NCBI RefSeq assembly: GCF_014692495.1
Contig: NZ_JACOIJ010000017.1
Span: forward strand, 1 to 64,000
DNA length: 64,000 nt
From: Sphingobacterium litopenaei
GTDB taxonomy: Bacteria; Bacteroidota; Bacteroidia; Sphingobacteriales; Sphingobacteriaceae
Reading direction: 5' to 3'
The notes under the pieces are model-generated. The model was not told where the DNA came from, ran no database searches, and saw only the letters and a list, made by a program, of their open reading frames with translations. Each line of letters opens with the position of its first letter. The first letter of the stretch is position 1. The position numbers were made by a program, and so were the translations under genes. This document shows positions 60,045 through 64,000 of this stretch, in pieces.

Positions 60045-60320
60045 TTAAAGAACTGCGTAGATGTCAGATTCACGCATAATTAAATATTCTTTACCTTCAT
60101 AAGTGATTTCAGTACCTGCATATTTACCGTACAATACTTTATCACCTACTTTTACAGTTAGAGGTTCTTCTGGTTTACCCGAACCTACAGCTACTACAGT
60201 ACCTTGAGATGGTTTTTCTTTTGCAGTATCAGGAATGTACAAACCTGAAGCTGTTTTTTCTTCTGCAGGAGCAGCTTCTACTACTACTCTGTCTCCAATA
60301 GGTTTAATATTTAACGCCAT
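60045..60320 (-). CDS. groES: Co-chaperonin GroES (10 kDa)
   Basis: Heptameric lid of GroEL, 91 residues, with the N-terminal [11 protein letters not shown], mobile loop ([18 protein letters not shown]) and C-terminal [14 protein letters not shown]. No CIRCE element (TTAGCACTC-N9-GAGTGCTAA) is found upstream. Confidence 0.97.
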   Translation of the reverse strand: MALNIKPIGDRVVVEAAPAEEKTASGLYIPDTAKEKPSQGTVVAVGSGKPEEPLTVKVGDKVLYGKYAGTEITYEGKEYLIMRESDIYAVL

Positions 60321-60455
60321 AATCTTATATAGTTTTTTAGTTTTTTATTAAATACTTATTCGCGGTTAATACAACATCAACTATGCCAAATAAGTTTTGC
60401 AGTTTTTCCTTGTCATTTTTTCATTTTAAAGGCAAATATTGACAGTTTTTAATCC

Positions 60456-60468
60456 TGACACGGTGTCA
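60456..60468. promoter_or_regulatory. Palindrome upstream of groES
   Basis: TGACAC-G-GTGTCA, perfect arms, 136 bases before the groES start and beyond the secG terminator. It could be a regulator site, but no known heat-shock operator matches. Confidence 0.35.
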
Positions 60469-60496
60469 CGATGACAGTCTAATGATAAAATAAAAA

Positions 60497-60522
60497 AGCC
60501 TCGCAAAAAATTTGCAAGGCTT
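60497..60522 (-). terminator. Terminator of secG
   Basis: AAGCCTTGCAAA/TTTGCGAGGCTT (one mismatch), read on the minus strand, followed by a T-run; lies just past the secG stop. Confidence 0.8.
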
Positions 60523-60544
60523 CTTGTTATGCTTATCCAACGGA

Positions 60545-60898
60545 TTATTTACTTGAATCAGGAGCTGTAGTAGCTGGAGCTGCTTCTTGTTGTGTTGGAG
60601 CTGTATTCAAATTCAATTTTGGAGTAGTAGCTGGAGCTTCGATTTGATCTGACAAACCTCCTTTTACCGAGCTACCAGAAGGACCTAAAATGTTAATCCC
60701 TAAACTGAACACCATTAATAAAATTACCAATGTCCAAGTACCTTTTTCTAAAAAATCGCCTGTACGTTGTACCCCCATCAAATTGCTTCCACCTGCAAAT
60801 CCTGAATTCAAACCACCTCCTTTTGGGTTTTGAATCAACACGATAAGTGCAAGCAAAATACTAACGATAATAATTAAGACGATGAATAATGTAGTCAT
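60545..60898 (-). CDS. secG: Preprotein translocase subunit SecG
   Basis: Small component of the SecYEG channel, 117 residues, two transmembrane helices (about 3-20 and 53-72) and the family motif IQNPKGGGLNSGFAGG between them. The Ala/Thr/Pro-rich tail of about 40 residues is common in Bacteroidota. It is last in the lptE gene run. Confidence 0.94.
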   Translation of the reverse strand: MTTLFIVLIIIVSILLALIVLIQNPKGGGLNSGFAGGSNLMGVQRTGDFLEKGTWTLVILLMVFSLGINILGPSGSSVKGGLSDQIEAPATTPKLNLNTAPTQQEAAPATTAPDSSK

Positions 60899-60917
60899 TT
60901 CTTTATATGCTTTTTAA

Positions 60918-62171
60918 TTATAAGTTCTTTTCTAATTCTTCAATTCGGGTCGCAAAATACGATTTTTTTTCTGGATATTTCAAAATTAATTTTTTGAAAA
61001 CCTCAATCGCTTTTAAATACAATCCTTGATCAATATATATGTTTGCCAAAGTCTCAGTCACCAGTACATAATTATCTTCTGCGCTTTGTCTTGCCATGTT
61101 TTCATTGTTAATGTTTTCTGGCGAAGGTGGCTGAATTATCGGATCTTTTTGAATAAATTTCTCAATAATTTCTGCTCCTTTTTTCGGAGGAACGGGAACT
61201 ACTGGCTTTTTCTTTACTTCTTCACTCAATTTCTCTTCAGGATCTTGAAAATGAATGATATTTTCTTTGATCTGCTGATCCAAAATCGAATCTTCAATTT
61301 TTCCAAAATCAACAGCTGGTTTTGCTGGTGCTAAAGATACGTTCGCTACCGCGTAAGGCTGATACGTGTCCGCATGTTCCAAACGCGTCTTATGCAACCA
61401 CCAACGGAAGCTGTAAGGCATCAAATCGTCGTTATAAAGACTGACATCTTCCTTCTCTTCTGGAACAGTTACAGCAGGGGATGTTTCTTCTTCAACAATC
61501 TTGTTTTCCTTATTTTCAAAAGAATCAAAAGCAAAGTAGTCACCAATCACACCTCCTTCATGAACCAAGCGATCAATTTCTAATTGATCTTCTACTTCTT
61601 GAGTAACTTCCTCTTTAGATTCAGCAGCGATTTCTTGATTAGATGCTTCATCCGAAAACTCATCGATCTGTTCTTGCATTTCCTCTTCGGTCGCTAGATT
61701 TTCAGACAAATCTTCAACTGCAGCAGACTCTTCCTCTTCAATTGGGGCTTCTAAATTAACGTCAACTTCAGAATTATTAATATCTTCATTTGTATCAGAA
61801 GCTGTTTCCTCGTCGATGAAATCAACAATTTTCTCTTCGAAAATTTCTTCCTTTGGAGTTATTTCTTCGGCAACAAATTGATGTTCAACTGGAGCAGCTT
61901 CAACGAACCTTGGTACCTCCTGGTTATCAGCATGTATCGGTTTGTTAACATAATTCATCAACCAGCTTTCGCTATGCGCATAAAGCAAGGCCAACTCCTT
62001 ATTTGGAGATTCTTGATTCAATAACTTTTTGCGACGCTCATAAGCGAACACCAAAGGTTGAGAATAAGGATATTTGAGCAAAAATCCCAACAAATCTTCC
62101 TCAGTTAATTGAGTGGGATCTTGAAGCGCTTGTTTATATTGTAAATGATATGAGTTATTCAAGGTAGTCAT
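60918..62171 (-). CDS. Acidic TPR-like protein of the lptE-secG run
   Basis: 417 residues, no named family recognised. The N-terminal part (about 1-75) is helical (EEDLLGFLLKYPYSQPLVFAYERRKKLL), the middle (about 90-260) is a very Glu-rich, probably unstructured linker, and the C-terminus has a tetratricopeptide-like pair (VTETLANIYIDQGLYLKAIEVFKKLILKYPEKK). No signal peptide, so it is likely cytosolic. It stands between lptE and secG with gaps of 12 and 19 bases. Confidence 0.7.
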   Translation of the reverse strand: MTTLNNSYHLQYKQALQDPTQLTEEDLLGFLLKYPYSQPLVFAYERRKKLLNQESPNKELALLYAHSESWLMNYVNKPIHADNQEVPRFVEAAPVEHQFVAEEITPKEEIFEEKIVDFIDEETASDTNEDINNSEVDVNLEAPIEEEESAAVEDLSENLATEEEMQEQIDEFSDEASNQEIAAESKEEVTQEVEDQLEIDRLVHEGGVIGDYFAFDSFENKENKIVEEETSPAVTVPEEKEDVSLYNDDLMPYSFRWWLHKTRLEHADTYQPYAVANVSLAPAKPAVDFGKIEDSILDQQIKENIIHFQDPEEKLSEEVKKKPVVPVPPKKGAEIIEKFIQKDPIIQPPSPENINNENMARQSAEDNYVLVTETLANIYIDQGLYLKAIEVFKKLILKYPEKKSYFATRIEELEKNL

Positions 62172-62183
62172 CGTATCTATCTA

Positions 62184-62711
62184 TTACCAATTAGCAAATG
62201 CGCGATTGTATATATCCTCTGTTAACATTTTTATAATATCCGAGTTTAACTGTGCTTCGTAAGCTGTCACATCAGAACCTGGAAATTCTTTAAATTGGCT
62301 AAAACTTTCTTCGAAATCACTTTCGCCAGTCTGATCCAATTTATTTGTATATTTTACTTTAACTGTAATCGTCAGTCTACTGTTTTGAGCACGGTCATTA
62401 TTACCTGCTCCCACGGAAGCTGGGGTAATCGAATAACCTGTTATAGTTCCTTCAAATATTGCATCACCGTCTGCATTAACCTGACTTAAACTCGATTGCG
62501 TACGAATACGCTCTTTAAGTCCTTCGGTAAAATTCTGACTCAATGTCGTATACACCATCGGAGCCAAATTCTCGAAATATAAAACGCTATATGTCTTCAT
62601 ATCCTTCGGAATCGAACCGCCAGTAAAACTATACTTCACACCACAACTCATCATCACCAGGGTCAAAAACGCACATATTGCCACTTGCAATTTTAATCGA
62701 ATACGGTACAT
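62184..62711 (-). CDS. lptE: LPS assembly lipoprotein LptE
   Basis: Outer-membrane lipoprotein of 175 residues (lipobox TLVMMSCGVKY) with the LptE-type start YSFTGGSIPKDMKTYSVLYFEN and alternating strands. It plugs LptD and helps deliver LPS to the surface. lptD is not in the window. It is 8 bases after the sigma-54 activator gene. Confidence 0.88.
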   Translation of the reverse strand: MYRIRLKLQVAICAFLTLVMMSCGVKYSFTGGSIPKDMKTYSVLYFENLAPMVYTTLSQNFTEGLKERIRTQSSLSQVNADGDAIFEGTITGYSITPASVGAGNNDRAQNSRLTITVKVKYTNKLDQTGESDFEESFSQFKEFPGSDVTAYEAQLNSDIIKMLTEDIYNRAFANW

Positions 62712-62719
62712 ATATGAGA

Positions 62720-63991
62720 TTATTCTAAGTTTAAGTCTTTTATTTTTCTATATAGTGTTCTTTCCGAAATACCCAACTCTTGCGCCGCAGCTTTTCGTTT
62801 ACCTTTATGCTTTTTCAAAGCCTTTTTGATCAAATCAGACTCTTTGTCCACTAAAGATAATGATTCTTCTACTTCTTCCACATCTTGTGTATCTAAAGAA
62901 ACGTAATTTGAAGCACCTGTATTATTATTTGAAGTCGGATGATGTATAATAGTTGGCGTTACGCCTATTTCCTCATGCGGATATAATTGTGTAGCTACTG
63001 GCTTCACCTCATTATATAACTGATTGATATATTGAGAATTTTGATCAAAAGAAGAAGGATTCACTCCATTTTGAATCAACTCAACAACCAACTTTTTCAA
63101 ATCCACCATATCCTTCTTCATATCAAAAAGGACTTTATATAAAATGTCTCTTTCTGAGAAATCTTCTTTTGATTGTTCCTTAACAAAAACAGGCAAGGAT
63201 GATTTGGTAGCTTCCGAAGGAATATATCGACTTAAAATTGCCGCATCAATAGTTCTTTCCTTTTCTAAAATAGCGATTTGCTCCGCAACATTTTTCAATT
63301 GACGCACGTTTCCTGGCCAAGTATAATTTGCCAATAATTCTTGTGCATCAGGAGTTAATTGTACGCCTGGAGTTCTATATTTATCCGCAAAATCTGCTAC
63401 AAATTTACGGAACAACAAAAATACATCTTCTTTACGTTCACGTAATGGTGGGATTCGTAAAGGCACCGTATTCAATCGATAATATAAATCCTCTCTAAAC
63501 TTACCTTTCTGAACAGCATTGTACACATCCACATTTGTAGCTGCGACTACGCGAACATTCGTTTTCTGAACCTTAGATGACCCTACACGAATGTACTCGC
63601 CAGATTCCAAAATACGTAATAAGCGCGCTTGAGTGCTTAAAGGCATTTCGCCCACTTCATCCAAAAAGATAGTACCGCCGTCGACCACTTCAAAATATCC
63701 TTTACGCGCCTCATGTGCACCTGTAAAAGATCCTTTTTCGTGTCCGAAAAGCTCAGAATCGATCGTTCCTTCTGGAATAGCACCACAGTTTACCGCAATG
63801 AATGGTCCATGTTTACGCGCACTCAATTGATGAATAATATGCGAAAACACTTCTTTACCCGAACCACTCTCTCCTTGTATCAACACCGAAATATCTGTAG
63901 GAGCGACTTGTCGAGCAATATCGATAGCACGATTCAGCAACGGTGAGTTACCAATAATACCAAATCTATTTTTGATGTCTTGAATATCCAC
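62720..63991 (-). CDS. Sigma-54-dependent transcriptional activator
   Basis: AAA+ enhancer-binding protein of 423 residues. The AAA+ domain starts near residue 10, with no receiver or PAS sensor before it: Walker A GESGSGKE, sigma-54 contact loop GSFTGA (GAFTGA is usual), Walker B GGTIFLDEVGE, arginine-finger region VRVVAATNVD ... FREDLYYRL. A linker of about 130 residues separates it from a Fis-type helix-turn-helix (KRKAAAQELGISERTLYRKI). It is the first gene of the lptE-secG run. Confidence 0.9.
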   Translation of the reverse strand: MDIQDIKNRFGIIGNSPLLNRAIDIARQVAPTDISVLIQGESGSGKEVFSHIIHQLSARKHGPFIAVNCGAIPEGTIDSELFGHEKGSFTGAHEARKGYFEVVDGGTIFLDEVGEMPLSTQARLLRILESGEYIRVGSSKVQKTNVRVVAATNVDVYNAVQKGKFREDLYYRLNTVPLRIPPLRERKEDVFLLFRKFVADFADKYRTPGVQLTPDAQELLANYTWPGNVRQLKNVAEQIAILEKERTIDAAILSRYIPSEATKSSLPVFVKEQSKEDFSERDILYKVLFDMKKDMVDLKKLVVELIQNGVNPSSFDQNSQYINQLYNEVKPVATQLYPHEEIGVTPTIIHHPTSNNNTGASNYVSLDTQDVEEVEESLSLVDKESDLIKKALKKHKGKRKAAAQELGISERTLYRKIKDLNLE

Positions 63992-64000
63992 AGTTACTTC

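Overview
The window reads as the chromosome of a member of the Bacteroidota close to Sphingobacterium. The evidence is the fused LpxC-FabZ enzyme, PorX, SusC/SusD proteins, SecG and LptE of Bacteroidota type, mostly absent Shine-Dalgarno sequences, and promoters of the Bacteroidota form (TTG, 19-20 bp, TAnnTTTG). No rRNA genes and no CRISPR array were seen. The only tRNA found is tRNA-Glu(UUC).

Layout. (1) 1-20.6 kb is housekeeping chromosome. It starts with the 5' end of a group II intron sitting just past the terminator of the 5-formyltetrahydrofolate cyclo-ligase gene. Next come efp and a lipid A block on the minus strand (ABC ATPase, lpxA, lpxC-fabZ, lpxD, HD hydrolase), then porX-tsaE-ECF sigma with a membrane protein and a barrel-like protein, an orphan ABC ATPase, a TlpA thioredoxin, an esterase, an alanine dehydrogenase-like gene, a CapD/PglF-type dehydratase, a TPR protein, ribH and a GH20 hexosaminidase. 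(2) 20.63-55.13 kb is accessory DNA in two tandem islands. The 3' end of tRNA-Glu at 20.70 kb is repeated exactly at 44.81 and 55.13 kb, and both islands have related left and right ends. (3) 55.13-57.6 kb is a decayed GH97 gene beside a truncated IS1634-type transposase. (4) 57.9-64 kb is chromosome again: a DUF2752 gene, groEL, groES, secG, a coiled/TPR-like protein, lptE and a sigma-54 activator.

Island A (20.7-44.8 kb) carries a complete alpha-glucan utilisation locus. A LacI regulator and a likely operator precede an outer-membrane amylase, SusC, SusD, SusE, a neopullulanase, beta-phosphoglucomutase, maltose phosphorylase, a GH97 glucosidase, another amylase and an MFS maltose-type importer. 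Starch would be cut at the surface, imported by SusCD and trimmed in the periplasm. Maltose would then enter by the MFS protein and be split by phosphorolysis to glucose and beta-glucose 1-phosphate, which the mutase converts to glucose 6-phosphate. Beyond it lie a deleted ISL3/ISAon1-type IS, a 3-hydroxyacyl-CoA dehydrogenase with a DUF1304 gene, an ECF sigma factor and a truncated efflux adaptor.

Island B (44.8-55.1 kb) is a mosaic. It holds a second ISAon1-type copy fused into a broken fic gene, then a G+C-rich mobilisation module (frameshifted relaxase, BfmA/BtgA-like protein, small winged-helix-like and excisionase-like proteins, a dense run of palindromes, a tyrosine recombinase). An A+T-rich cassette-like stretch follows, where a GNAT acetyltransferase and a P-type ATPase are bounded by GTTAGCGG core sites and a 134-base attC-like hairpin. 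The tandem islands and this cassette-like segment beside a tyrosine recombinase are the observations most worth following up.
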